A stretch of DNA of 64,000 nucleotides from Holothuria scabra (taxonomy: Eukaryota > Echinodermata > Holothuroidea > Aspidochirotida > Holothuriidae), in NCBI GenBank assembly GCA_037179385.1, contig CM074185.1:8923371-8987370 (forward strand). Reading direction: 5' to 3'. Position numbers and translations under genes: made by a program. Positions 51,501 to 63,000 of the stretch are shown piece by piece; position 1 is the stretch's first letter, and each line of letters begins with the position of its first letter. The notes under the pieces were generated by a model. It saw only the letters and a list, made by a program, of their open reading frames with translations. It searched no databases and had not been told where the DNA came from.

Positions 51501-53072
51501 GTGCAGTATTTTTCCAGATCCAGATCCAGATCCAAAAGAAAATGGCAGCTACAGTAAGTGCAGATGATGACACGATGCAACACTAAATTTTTCCTGATAT
51601 CTTGTTCCAAATGATCCTTTTTGGCAGTAATCCTGGTGCAATCTCAGCAATAACACATTTTTCATTCATTCAAAGGTACTTTAAGTTGTAAAAAAGTATC
51701 AAACTAGGTCAGTTATTTCATATTTTGTGTGTACTGGCTAGTGGGTATGTTTATGAATGCTAGTGCTGTGTTGTGAGAGGAATGAGCCTAGGCCACATAA
51801 CGAACACACAGTCCTGTTCGAGGGCTAAGGAGAGACATGCTCCAGGTTTACAAAATGCTCCCTGAAGGGAATCCTTTGTCAGCTTGTCGTTAATTAAAGG
51901 TCCAAAGTAATCCTTGGGTTAGAGGTCATTGTTTAAAGCTTGATAAGTCTTCTGCTAGACTTGACCTTGGGAAGTTCAGTTTCCTTCATAGGATTGTTAA
52001 TGAAATAATAAGAGGAATAGACTGCCTGAGTGGGTTGTAAATCCACATCAGTGGACAGCTTTAACTTTAGTAAACTTTGACAAGATTTTCCTTGACTGTG
52101 GCTGAATCTACAGTAATCTTTCTGGGCTCTTTAGGTGTTGGTACAGGTAGGCCCATATTTGCTTTTTTTAATTTTTTTTTTTATTATTTTTATTTATTTA
52201 TTTATTATTTTTTTTTTTTTTGGGGGGGGGGAAGGGGGTGGGTGTGGGTGGGGTGGATTACAGGTCTTTATAATCCTCCCTTCCCCTTTAACCTGTAATG
52301 ATATGTAAGGCTATGTTATGCTACATTATGTTACTTCTTGTTATGTTAATACTGAAAGGTTGTGTAGTGGTGCATATCTAACCTCTCAAAAAACTGACTC
52401 AAGTCAATTGATAGTTAGAGTATGTACAGTAGGGTCCAAGTTAAGTGGCTCTGGCAACTTGTTGATGAGGAAATTGTGGTCATGGGGACAAGGCCTAATT
52501 GGGAGCTTATTTGTTCAATAGATTAGGAAGAAGTAACCACTCCAGAGTGCAGAGCTAGGTGGAGAAAGCTGAAGAGGTGCTACATTTGCCTATACTTAAA
52601 TGGGTCTTGTTGTCTGTTGAGACATGAAGTTCAGGCTAGGGCCTAGGCTACTTCTTTGTGTTTTTGTTTTTCCTTCTTTCGGACCACAGAAAGTGACACA
52701 TCCAGAGAACATTACTACACCATAGTCCATACATGTTCTAGGCCTAGCTTCATTCATTATGAATAACCTAAGGGGGGTATGAGGGTTACTTAGTTAATCG
52801 ACAGTGCTGCAACCAGCCTATGCGGCCCAGGCCTGCAATGTAACATTACTGTAGGCCTAGGTCTAGGCTGGGCCTAGCCTAGGCTTAAGCTCTAACTTGG
52901 TTACATAGTCTATCACATGTAATAATATTAATATCTTACCATGATATGAACCCCATGAGTATCCCCGTACAAAATATTTTTCCTTACTGCCAGACTCTGC
53001 CTTTATCAATACATATTTGAAAACGCCGCTTGGATCAATATCAACGACTGGAATTGAATCAATGGCAGCCAT
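45480..53072 (-). CDS. PHPT1: PHPT1 orthologue, 14-kDa phosphohistidine phosphatase (janus family), 3 exons
   Basis: PHPT1 removes phosphate from phosphohistidine in proteins and is mainly cytosolic. Joining exons 53072-52940, 48904-48786 and 45575-45480 gives 115 residues, close to the roughly 125 of vertebrate PHPT1. Family hallmarks appear in order: [16 protein letters not shown] near the N-terminus, [14 protein letters not shown] with the His corresponding to the catalytic histidine, the CVGGGRI turn, [10 protein letters not shown], and a C-terminal NEGY. Both introns are GT-AG and keep frame; the first splits an Ala codon right after the catalytic His. I chose the ATG at 53072 because it has A at -3 and G at +4 and gives the canonical length. 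An in-frame ATG at 53147 would add 25 residues, fairly basic and hydrophobic, which could be a targeting variant. The gene is divergent from SCFD2. The identification is by family recall, not by a search. Confidence 0.93.
46518..46740 (+). repeat. Inverted-repeat pair, arm A
   Basis: It begins TTAAAGAGCCCATGAAATGA and includes GAGAAATGCTCAAGTGAAAT and CATCATCACAGGAACCCA. Arm B at 47772-47995 is its reverse complement with modest divergence. Confidence 0.88.
47772..47995 (-). repeat. Inverted-repeat pair, arm B
   Basis: Reverse complement of arm A, about 1 kb away, inside PHPT1 intron 2. Confidence 0.88.
48220..48591. mobile_element. hAT-like element, CAGGGGTGCAAG family, 372 bp, perfect duplication
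   Basis: Ends are CAGGGGTGCAAGTTTCTG and GAGATTTGCACCCCTG. GCCATCAG flanks both sides exactly (48212-48219 and 48592-48599). G-rich at the left and C-rich at the right. It lies about 195 bp downstream of PHPT1 exon 2 in transcript direction. Confidence 0.92.
48786..48904 (-). CDS. PHPT1: PHPT1 exon 2
   Basis: This 119-nt exon begins after a TACCAG acceptor and completes an Ala codon with exon 1. It encodes [10 protein letters not shown], then the GGGR turn, and ends at VYGYSM. The donor is GTCAGT, which is acceptable but weaker than the exon 1 donor. The exon has no start codon and was found by reading for the family motif. Confidence 0.92.
50944..50956 (+). promoter_or_regulatory. AGGTCAAAGGTCA direct repeat (DR1-type)
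   Basis: An exact nuclear-receptor DR1 consensus in PHPT1 intron 1. Function unknown; the word also occurs in repeat DNA at 58919 and 59058. Confidence 0.35.
51099..51540 (+). pseudogene. LINE ORF2 C-terminal remnant with AGATCC tail
   Basis: The frame from before 51135 reads [17 protein letters not shown], then [15 protein letters not shown], and [17 protein letters not shown], the tail of CR1/L2/Jockey-like LINEs, stopping at 51450. About 60 bp on, AGATCCAGATCCAGATCC is a short-repeat tail of the kind these LINEs use. Confidence 0.85.
52940..53072 (-). CDS. PHPT1: PHPT1 exon 1 (coding part)
   Basis: It encodes [13 protein letters not shown] through GYSWGSYH plus the first base of the next codon. 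The donor after 52940 reads GTAAGA on the minus strand. The reading frame is open upstream to 53183, with a second possible ATG at 53147. Confidence 0.93.
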
Positions 53073-53851
53073 ATTGGTTTTGAAACAGGTTTCAGAATAT
53101 TTGATCAAGTTCGAAGTTAACAGCAGCAACTGTCGAGTTCGAAGCATTGCCAATGCCAATGATATGAACGGCCGTGAACGTTAAACAACAACGTTCATAT
53201 ATAGGCCTACACCTTGCTCAACTGTACATCCCGCATACAATTACAAGGAGGTACGTAGCAGACGATACACACTGCTTTGCTACATCCATATGATCCCATA
53301 TTATTTAGGTCTAAATTTTTACATGAAAATAATCTTTTGTGGCTTACAAAGAACAAAGAATGCAAAAAATAAGTTTAAAATCTGTATTTTATGATTTTTT
53401 TTAACTCAATTAAGGATTTTCTTAAAGCATATAGGGATTTTGAGGGAAAGGTAAATAAAACCAAATGGTTTAGAAATAGGCCTAGTGTCTCTTCTAAGTT
53501 TCCTAAAAATAGTTAAAAATAATATTGATATACTGTGTTACTTTTTGTAAAAGAAAATTTATTTCCGTGTTTGAAGGACAAAATCCGGTTATTTTATTAT
53601 ATTTAATAATTTATAACTTAACTGATATTAATTCTTTCTGAGATTTTTATTGGAGTTTTCATATTTTGCACCTAGGAATTGAAAGAGCCAGACAAAATGG
53701 CAACCTCCTAGGCACACGTCGACTGCTGTTAGTCCGAGTTTATTTGTTAAATTTTGAAGAATACCAACTAGGCTAAAGATATACCAGAAGTTAATTTTTA
53801 GGTGCACAAATAGAAAATTTTTCGAAAGGATAGATTAGAAGGGAATAAGAC
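53073..53851. promoter_or_regulatory. Shared bidirectional promoter interval of PHPT1 and SCFD2
   Basis: About 780 bp separate the two divergent start codons. The stretch contains no recognisable transposon and is AT-rich in the middle. An AAAATGGCAACC word near 53694 and the CAATATGGC at the PHPT1 start resemble the ATGGC core of YY1-type sites often found near housekeeping starts. There is no clear TATA box at a fitting distance from either start. The shared-promoter role is inferred from layout only. Confidence 0.55.
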
Positions 53852-54034
53852 ATGTCTGATGCAGCTAATATTTCGGCGTCCATTATCAACGTATCTCACA
53901 GTATACTCACGTATGTTTACAACGCAATTGTGTTTCTTGACAGCGCAAGTGCTGAGGTCCTGCACTGGAGCTTGGGATCTGGAAAACTTTTCCAAGCTGG
54001 GGCCAGAAATCTTAAGCAGTTTTCATCATTCGAA
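53852..54034 (+). CDS. SCFD2: SCFD2 exon 1
   Basis: It encodes 61 residues from the ATG at 53852 (A at -3) to SSFE, including FLDSASAEVLHW, a conserved N-terminal stretch of SCFD2. The donor GTGAGA follows and the phase is 0. Confidence 0.92.
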
Positions 54035-57000
54035 GTGAGACATATTATGATTCTTCTTTAGTCTCCTTTGCCATTCAATGTGTCATTATGTCATCTCCCC
54101 TGGGCCGTAGCTATATGGAGGCTAAGTAGACTTAGGCCAGGCCTAGGACCAGGATAGTATAGGCCCTAGGCTAGGCTTTGTGTGTGGTAGCCTAGGCATA
54201 TTTTGTTTGTGATTTGTTGGCCTAGCTACATGTAAGCTATAGTCTTTATTTTATCTTTTTGAAGGGCATGTTCTACCTGTGGTGTTAAGCCCAAAGGCTA
54301 AGGGTTTTGTAGTTGAATTCCATTCACCAGGGACTTTTCATCATTCAAAGTAGGTACTTGAATTGAATTGAATTTGGGAATGTCATTGCAAGGAAATTTG
54401 GGTATTTGGAGAGAAATTTGACTACTTTTGTATGTAAACATGTGAAGTCTTTGAGAAATTTTGATTAACTTGCTGTGAAATTTGATTTGCTTGCAAGGAA
54501 ATTACTGTAACATTTTTTCCAGCCCTGATTACAGTTCCATGTCAGCCAATTAAGGCACCAGACTTTACTTGACAGTTCCCCACAGTACCTTGAAAAAACA
54601 GTATAGGCCCTAGTCCTGTTTCTCTTACATCTGTCTGCTGAAAGTTGTTAGAACATATTATTGCTTCTAGTCTTATGAACCATTTTGAAACATAACTTGC
54701 TGTCTCCCAGTCCCACCCAACATACAAGGACCCAACATGCCTTTGGTAAGTCTCATAGTTGTGAAACACAACTTGTGTCGATAATTTAGGACTGGCTTCC
54801 TCCCCGGATGCTCATAAATAAATTGACGTGTTCATCTAGACTTTGCAAAATCCTTTCATACTGTTCCTCACGAACTGCTTAAGACCAAGCTGTATACACT
54901 TGGTGTTTCAAAACAGATTCTTTGTTGGGTTGATGACTTTCTTGGTGATCGTAAGCAATCTGTTGTTGTTAATAGAACACGGTCTTCCCTGATGAAAGGT
55001 TCTGTCTGCATCCCTCAGAGATCTGTCCTGCTTAAATGTGTTAAAATAATCATGTTGAGTACTACACAGTTTTGACATCTCTTTTGTGTTTTACTCTTAT
55101 TTTATCTCTTAATTTAGATCCATAATTTACAGTGTGGTACAGCAATTACACTGATCGGCTTTCAAGGACACAATTTTTAAACTTCCAAAATAAAACCCTC
55201 ATGACATACTAATGTCCTTGAAATAAAGATCAACTGCAAAAACAAAGGATAAGAAATGCAGTAGGACATGTCCACTTCTTGACATCACAAGATTTGCATG
55301 TTCTTCCATGATTACTATACATGCAAATCAGACACACCCTGTATAATGGTCCATGTTTGATGGTTTTTGATGGAAATGTCAGCTATTTTCTTGGTTTTTG
55401 CATTTTACTTAAAATATACAATTTTGTCGGTTCCATTTCACCAGACCTTTAAGGTCTCGCAAGAAGAACAGTATTCCAGACCATTTGATCTAAATTCTGT
55501 TGCACAATACCTTTTACCTAATAAAGTTACAGTAAATGTGCTGTACAGTATCTCACTTTAAAGATTGGTAATTTTATCAAAAAATATTTTACGTTTCAAC
55601 AAAATCACAGAAATTTACAGTTTGTTAAGACTCAGTATGTTAAGACTCATTATGTCAGAATCTGTTTGTTTTCCTTTAAAACTGCATGACCTGCTTGTCT
55701 TTGAAATTGGATTTTGTTGGAATGTCTGCAGTGACATGAAAACTGAATAAATTGAATGCGATGCCCCAGCATGAGCAGCAATGACGTCACAGATTTCCCA
55801 ATAATTTCAAAAAAATTGTTGCCCTTTGAGTCAATGTCTTCCCCTTAAATAAAATGGCAAACATGCTACTACTGTAGAAAGGCTGAGAAATTGTGCAAGT
55901 CATTTTAAATAAGCTGTTACCCTTGGAAGTCTAATTTGATTCTTCACCAGGTTACACTATAATAAGAAAGTAATCCAACCATGGAAGTACAGTACTACCC
56001 GAGGTAGTACTTCCATGATCCAACTACCTGTACTTGTCATCATGAGCAGTGGAGTTGCAAACTTGCTCAATAAAATTATGGTTTCCAAAGCAAGTGTCCT
56101 TACAATTTACCAATTTCTTACAGTACCTTAAAACAAACATAACAACACATTCAAGGTTACACAACAGCTTTTGCCAGTTGTTTTGCCTGAGTCCCATGAG
56201 ATTGGAGGAATTCAAATGTAGCTGTTACACTTAAATTGGAACAAAATTTTTCATTTTTGAATCATGACATTTGGGAAAAATTTTCTCGTGAACCCAGGTG
56301 ATGATCACTACAGTACGCACAACTTGCTAAAACAGTATTACAGGTAAACAATTATGCAATTAGATATCATTATATTCGATCATTCCATACTATATTTGAT
56401 ATATTCAGAATGTAACTTCAAATTTTATGGTATTGACAAAAATGTGTTGGAATGGTCACCATCATTGCTCACTCAGCAAAGTACAAGTTGTTATTGATGG
56501 TGAAATCTTAAATACATTTGTTGAGACTTTTGTCCCATAGTTATTCAGCTGCTACTATTATTTTTATGTAACATCAATGATCTACTGTACTTGTCTCTTG
56601 ACTTTTTCTTTCAGAATGGAAATGAATCAGACAAGAGGGCAGTCTTCATTGTCAATGACCTTCTGCTGGACACTGCAGAAGACATAATACAAGACATCAT
56701 CACATCAAGTCACTTTCAGCACTGTACAGTAATAACATCTGTTTCTCAAGCTCTGCATCAACATCTTTCTGGTTCCACAATAGAAGGAAACAATGCTGAA
56801 ATTGAGAGCAACTCCTTTTTTGATGATTTTGAAACCAAACTAGTGGATTGGATGGGAGACAGTGTAAGCTGAGTTGATTCATTTTATATTTTTTGTGTGT
56901 TCACTAAGTTTATTAAGTTACACACAATGAGTACAAGATACAGCAGACCTATGCATTTGACTGCTCAAGGCCATCAATTGTGATTCAAGACTACAGTACA

Positions 57001-60000
57001 ATTGGAAGGGTAACAGAGGTGGATGCAGGGTGGTGTGGGGTGGAGGAGAAATGAACCAAACTTTTCAATTGTTTTGCTCTTTTATTGACATCAAATTCTT
57101 ATCCTGTCAGATGAAGAGAAGTTCACACAGTATGGGATGACCCTGGTATGTGTTGATTTAATACACCTACAGGTCTTCAAGTGTGAAGCACTTGGTCACT
57201 TTTTGACATTATTTTGTGTTTCAAGCTTGGGTTATGGTGGAATTCAATCCTTGGAACCCCCTCTGACTGGCTTTGAACCAAGGTAGTTGCCGACATTAAA
57301 TCGCGTATTGTCTTGCTCTTGAAATATCTTTAAGGCTCGAAAGGAATTTGGTACTGAAGACAATGATCTCTGTCGTCTACTTCATCTCAAAGACCTAGCA
57401 TGATGAATCCATCCATTGCCAATTACACTGCCAGTCGTTGAGAAAAAAATCTGAATTTTAAGTACTCGTCACTCAGCATTGCATTTAATATTCATTCAAA
57501 AAACTGTTATGAAGATTTTTTGAAATTCTCCTCCGAAAATACTTGATTCTAATGCAGAAAATTATCAAAACTGTGATTGTTTTGTTAGGACAAGTAGTTA
57601 AAAGTTTATAGGCAGTGGTTTTGCATAAAACCTTTATTGAAGCTTAGCACTTGTCAGCAAACACATTGTGCTAACAGTTAGCACTGACCTTTGTTTCTGG
57701 ATTAGCTCAGTTTGAAAGAAGCAGGACATCTTTACAATGTGAAAGTCAAAAAGGTCAAACCAATGGGAATAAAGGGACCTGTCAATCAAATTTTGTTACC
57801 TGAAAAGAGTTTCAAGTACATATTGTCTGGTAGATTTGAACCTTGGATCTCCTTCTCCTGACAACACCCTGCTTGGTTCGTGTCTGCACAAGAAGTTTTT
57901 GGCTGTGGGAGAGGCTCAGTGTGCTCAGTTCAGAAATTTTGCCTTTAAGTCCTTTTAATACTGAATACAGTAACTGACATTATGCTGCTGTACTGTAGAC
58001 AAACCCTGACATGTTTGATAATACTGTATGTCGTTGACTCAAATTTAGTTTTACCTCTGAAAGATTGTTTTATTTTCTGTTTCCTTTTAAAAAGGAATCT
58101 CAAGCAGAGGTTGTACACATTCCACTCTCCTTTGCTAGCATCTGCTCCTCGCTTTTTACAACACCTGCTTTCTCTGGGCTTTGGCCTCTCTTAGACAGTG
58201 ATGTTCCAAGAATTTCAAAGACAGTGTCAGGAGTAAGTACAAGGTTTTCATGCTTTTCTGTTGGGGTAAGTGGTGGAGTAGGGGCAGTTGTATCTTGAGA
58301 GAGGGGCACTGGTTGATGTCAGTTATCTGATTTGTGACCAGAACTGGTCTAGGAAGTTCTTGAACTCTGATGGAAATATCATGAAAGTATATTCAACTAA
58401 GTTTATATTGATTGTCAGTTTTGTGTCACACATGATTTCAAATGAATGGCATGCACAACATTGTATACAAAAATAAAAAATTATAACATATTGCAAAATA
58501 AATTGAAGAACAATGAGGAAACAGCACATTGTGGCTAAGCTAGAAACCCTTGTAGGAGGAGAAAAGAATACACTAGTTACAGTTTACAACACAAAAATCA
58601 TCGGAGGTAATGAGTGATTCATCGTCATCTACATAGGTGTCAAAAAATCACTCCCCTCATGATTATTTGAGTTGAGTGATGGGGTGGGATGGTACTCACT
58701 CCTACACCTCAAACTCCAAGGCCTGAAGATTCAGAAAAGTACTTTCATATTGTCACACATTTATTATGTTGATAGGAAGAACAGTATTACTTTGACTGAA
58801 GTCAAAGTTCCTCTGAGGTCATTGTAGGCAAAACTTAAAACCTCATAAATGGCTTGTTAACGTGATGAGAAAAAAAACCTTTAAGTTTTTTGTGAAGATC
58901 GGAGGGCATGTCAGGTAGAGGTCAAAGGTCATCTGAGGTCACCAGAGATCAGTTAACTTGTTAACATATTTCCATGCAGGAAACCAGGACAAATTTCATA
59001 CACTGTAAGTAGTGTAACTATATTATGAGTAAAACGAATGCCATATTGTTGAGGAGGAGGTCAAAGGTCACCTAGATCACTAGAGAAAAAAAAAGTTCAC
59101 AAGAATTTGCAAGATTGTCATCTGGGGTCATAAGAGGTAAAAAAATAAATCACACAGAGAATTCTCAAGATTGTCCCATTCCCAAGATTCCCACATGGAA
59201 CAAATGTCAAAACAAAACCATATTTTTCCAACATTTTAAGAAAAAATATGGGAACCGGTGGAATTACTAGAGAACTGTAGAACATGTTATTTGCATCAAA
59301 ACCCCAAACCTCAGTGCACTTTTGCCTTCAGAGGTTGCATGAGATCTGTGTAGACAAAACAGCAAAAACCTTGGAAATTTGCTTGTATTGTATGTTGTAG
59401 TGTAAAAACAGTCAGTCCTCACCCCAAACTGTAGATTGGGGTTCTACAGAATCCCTCAGTTGGCACAGCTTTTTTTGGCAGAAAATTCAAAAAATGCAGA
59501 ATCCTGCTGCTCATTTTACACAGCATGTTTGGTTCTGAGAGTGTAATGATTACATGTTTGTGTCTTGTGCAGTATACTCACCCTGAAGCAAGCAAATGAG
59601 ATTGTGTTTGGATGAGAATGAATTTTTGACAGCTGTGGGAGGGGTTAGAAGTACTGTAAGTGGGTTAGGAGAATTGGAATTTTCTTTGGCAATGGATAAT
59701 TGTCTTCAAAGATTTACACTTCTGTTTCAATGCAGAGGTGTGATATGAAAAATTTTTAGAGTAATGGTTAACAGTAGTAAAGGAACAGTTGAAGAAAAAC
59801 TGTCATTATAAAATGAAAAATATGGTGGAGTTTAATTTTCATATTTGTGTGATAATTCTGTGCATTATAACGGTCACTTTTCCAAACTTGGAAATACATT
59901 TTTTCTATATTTTTTTTTTCCCAGACAGAGAAAATCGAAGTTTCTTCAGTGAACCATTTAACACTTGATATGTTACCTGAAAGAAGACAGAGATGTTTGA

Positions 60001-63000
60001 AGGTAATTTTAAAATTTTAAAATATTTTAGAAAAAATATGACAATAAGAACTCACACCTTGTTTTGTCCACATTTATAACATCTTTCAAAAGCGGAATTT
60101 TACAAGTTTTTTTTTTTGTTTTTGCCTAACAATTCTATTCTTTCTTCTTGTTACTGATCCACCACTTTAAATGTTCAAGGAGTTTTTAAATGCAGTTTTG
60201 CTCCAAAAATGGGACTTCAGTTTAAAAATTTGAGAGACACTTATGTAAAATGGAAACACTAACATCTTCTCATATAATGTAGTTTCCGCTTCGTAGTTGT
60301 TAACCTATTACCAGTTTAGGTGGAATATGATGCCTTGAGGAATACCTGTATTCATTTGTTATTGTTTTATCATTTAATGGCAATGTTTAATTTTTTTCAC
60401 TGCTTCTTGCAGAGACTTGTTTCCACATTAAGTAGTCTTTGTGAAGAATTAGATGTCAATGAGGATGTCTACTGTTTGGGTGCTACAAGTAGAATCATTG
60501 CGACAGAGCTAGCAGGACTGCAGTCTGCTAAAGCAAGAAGAAAGGTGAGTTACATTACGCGGAATAGCCCTTACTAAAACAGCCTACCACTAAACAGTCT
60601 AAAAACTGACTCTTTGGTAGTCAAGTGGGGTTTTTGCATGATGTTGATATCTACAGTTTACAGCCTTCCAGTGATGTTAGGGTTGGAGTGGTTATAAACT
60701 GTAGGTGCTAATATCAAAGAAAAACCTGACTTAACTGCCAAAGAGTTGGATTTTAGACTGTTTAGTGGTAGGCAGTTTTAGTAAGGGCTATTTCATGTAA
60801 GACAATGGTGTTGGATCAAGCTCAAGAACACAGGGGACAAGAGCATAATTTTTTGTGCAGGCCAGATAGTCATACATAAATTTGCTGTATCTGTTCTGCA
60901 GAAAAAAAATTGTGTTTGTGAAAGCTCTCTTCATGACCTATATGGAATGCAATGAAAATGAAATCCTTTTTCAAATAGCACATAGGTTTATGGGATGGAG
61001 TCTGGAGCACTGTACTTGTTTGTGGGACATCTTTTTGCTGTACCAGAAAAGGAATGAAGACCTAAATCCTGTCCCACAAACCATTGTTATTACTGAAAGG
61101 GTCTATGGGGTTCATGTGTTATCACAATGGGGTAACACAATAAAACTTGTGACAAGAAAAACTTGGAGTATACACTTTCGTGTTGGTTAGTTTGTTAGAA
61201 AGATTTAACAACACATCAACACGAATGTGTTATATAGTGTCATACTGTTCAAATATTGTCCTCCCCTTCAGTCTCCTCTAACGACAGGGAGGGAATACCA
61301 TGGGCATATTCTAAAAACCCCAGCCCACAGGGGGAGGAGTATACACAACAACTTTAATCTATCAATTGTACTCAAAGGCCATCAAGATGTCTGCCAGGAT
61401 GGCAGTGTAGAAGGATAATTGATTACTTATGTCATTAGAATTTGAAAGGAGATTTTACCAAAATTAGCAGCCAAAAAAAAACCTGTTTCCCAGGTTTCAA
61501 CTTTAAAGCAATGCCCTTGTTAGGAATTGTTATTTAGTGGTGGAGGAGTATCATTAACATTCATGTCTCACCACAATACAATCAGGAAGTCCTTTAAATT
61601 TTACTAATCTCGAGATTACTCAACAGAGAGCTTGCTTTTTGGGTTTACAGTCAACTAGGGGTGGTTAAAACTTGGTTAATTTTCTGGCATCATGAATGAA
61701 ACTTCAAAGGGCTGTCAGACCAAAGCTCTTTACAAGCTTACATGTGGACTGAAAGTGCTTTACAATTTATTTTTGCTTAGATTTGTTTGATTAACAAAAT
61801 ACTTTTTATTAAGTACCCAAATTGCTCACTTTTGTACTGAATTGAACATTCCAGGCAGAGCTCTCAAATTTGTCAAATATTTGAGTGATGATGTACCTTT
61901 CATAAGTAAATGATATGGTAGTTATTTAGTTAGTTAGTTGGGGTTTAACGACACAGCAACACAAATGTGTTACATAGTGTCACCAAGTTAGACAAAGTAA
62001 CAATGTTGGGGTGAAGCTACCTGAAAAAGTAAAAGTAAAAGGTAGAAAGGGGTCAATTTCTACTACAAAAATAGCAAGACGGGAGTCATGCCAGAAATCT
62101 CTATAAAGTTTACTTTCTTTGAGGAATCCAAGAATTAGGAAAGAATTGGTTTGTTCAAAAGTTTTCAGGTTGGGCACGGTAAGTAAATGATATGAGTCTG
62201 TATGGGCATTGTATGTGATACACAATTGTTGACCAGTTGTCACCAATTTTTGGAGATTTTCTAACAGGTGCAGTCAACAATTTCTGCCAAGACAGGTGCA
62301 GTTGTAATACAAATCCGCCAAGTGAACAATCTTGACCTTCTTGACATTTCTAACATCACATTTTTCTTCCTTTTTCCAGGCTGCTTCTAAGAGGGCTAGC
62401 TTACTTATTGTAGACAGGACTTTAGATTTGACTGGTCCTGCAGGACACCATTATGACAGCTTTCTGGACAAGATTTTTGCTCTGCTGCCCCCATTACCAG
62501 GACATAATGCTGATATTACAGTGGACATGTCACACTTTTTTTCTTCATATGGGTAATTTTGATTTGCATGTAGTTGAGAATAACTTGTGACCAATTTAAA
62601 GTAGATATCAACCAAGTTGAAGTAAAGCTTGTTTAATACCATAATTATTGATTTTTGAGTGATGCTTGTCTAACATCTAAAAAATGGATTTGGGGGCAAA
62701 TCAGTACAGAAATCTATTCTGTCATCAATTTTTCAAGTCATTAAGTGGATAAACACAACTCTGCCTTTCATGCAATTTCAGTTAAACTAGATATCCTAAA
62801 GCAGCTAGTTTAAAGGACCAATCCTCTCACCCCAAACTGCAATTTTGGTAGGGGGGTACCAAAATTCTCAATTGGTTCAGCTCTTTGATTGACAGCTAAT
62901 TCAAACAATGCAAAGTGCCAAAGCTTGTACTACACAGGATGAACTGTACTGAGAGTGTTTTGATTATACACATTGAGCCTTTTTATACTCACCCTGGAAT

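Larger units (their letters stand above)
50649..51827. mobile_element. Inverted-repeat DNA element of 1179 bp carrying a LINE end
   Basis: Imperfect terminal inverted repeats of about 100 bp begin TAGCCCATGAACAGGGG and end CTGTTCGAGGGCTA, and share GTGTGTTCGTTACGTGGC and GGCTCATTCCTCT. The TIR core matches the short 1045 element. The target duplication is unclear. The LINE remnant at 51099-51540 lies inside. Confidence 0.8.
48905..52939 (-). other. PHPT1 intron 1
   Basis: Bounded by GTAAGA and TACCAG. It contains the 50649 element, a T-rich and G-rich tract at 52160-52250, and TAGGCCTAGGC-rich text near exon 1. Confidence 0.9.
58233..59924 (+). other. SCFD2 intron 3
   Basis: It holds two AGGTCAAAGGTCA words (58919 and 59058) within repeated GAGGTCA text, and a decayed TTAA-family copy at 59411-59690. 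Confidence 0.8.
60545..62379 (+). other. SCFD2 intron 5
   Basis: It holds the palindromic element and a pair of related SINE-like pieces at 61184 and 61921. No exon. Confidence 0.8.

Noticed and set aside
53157..53159. Start of PHPT1 at 53159
   Set aside because: The codon there is TTG. Real ATG choices are 53147 and 53072, and the latter has the better context and canonical length.
58098..58107. Alternative SCFD2 exon 3 acceptor at CAAGCAG
   Set aside because: It would shift the frame relative to exon 2; the acceptor at 58094 keeps it and gives the family spacing.
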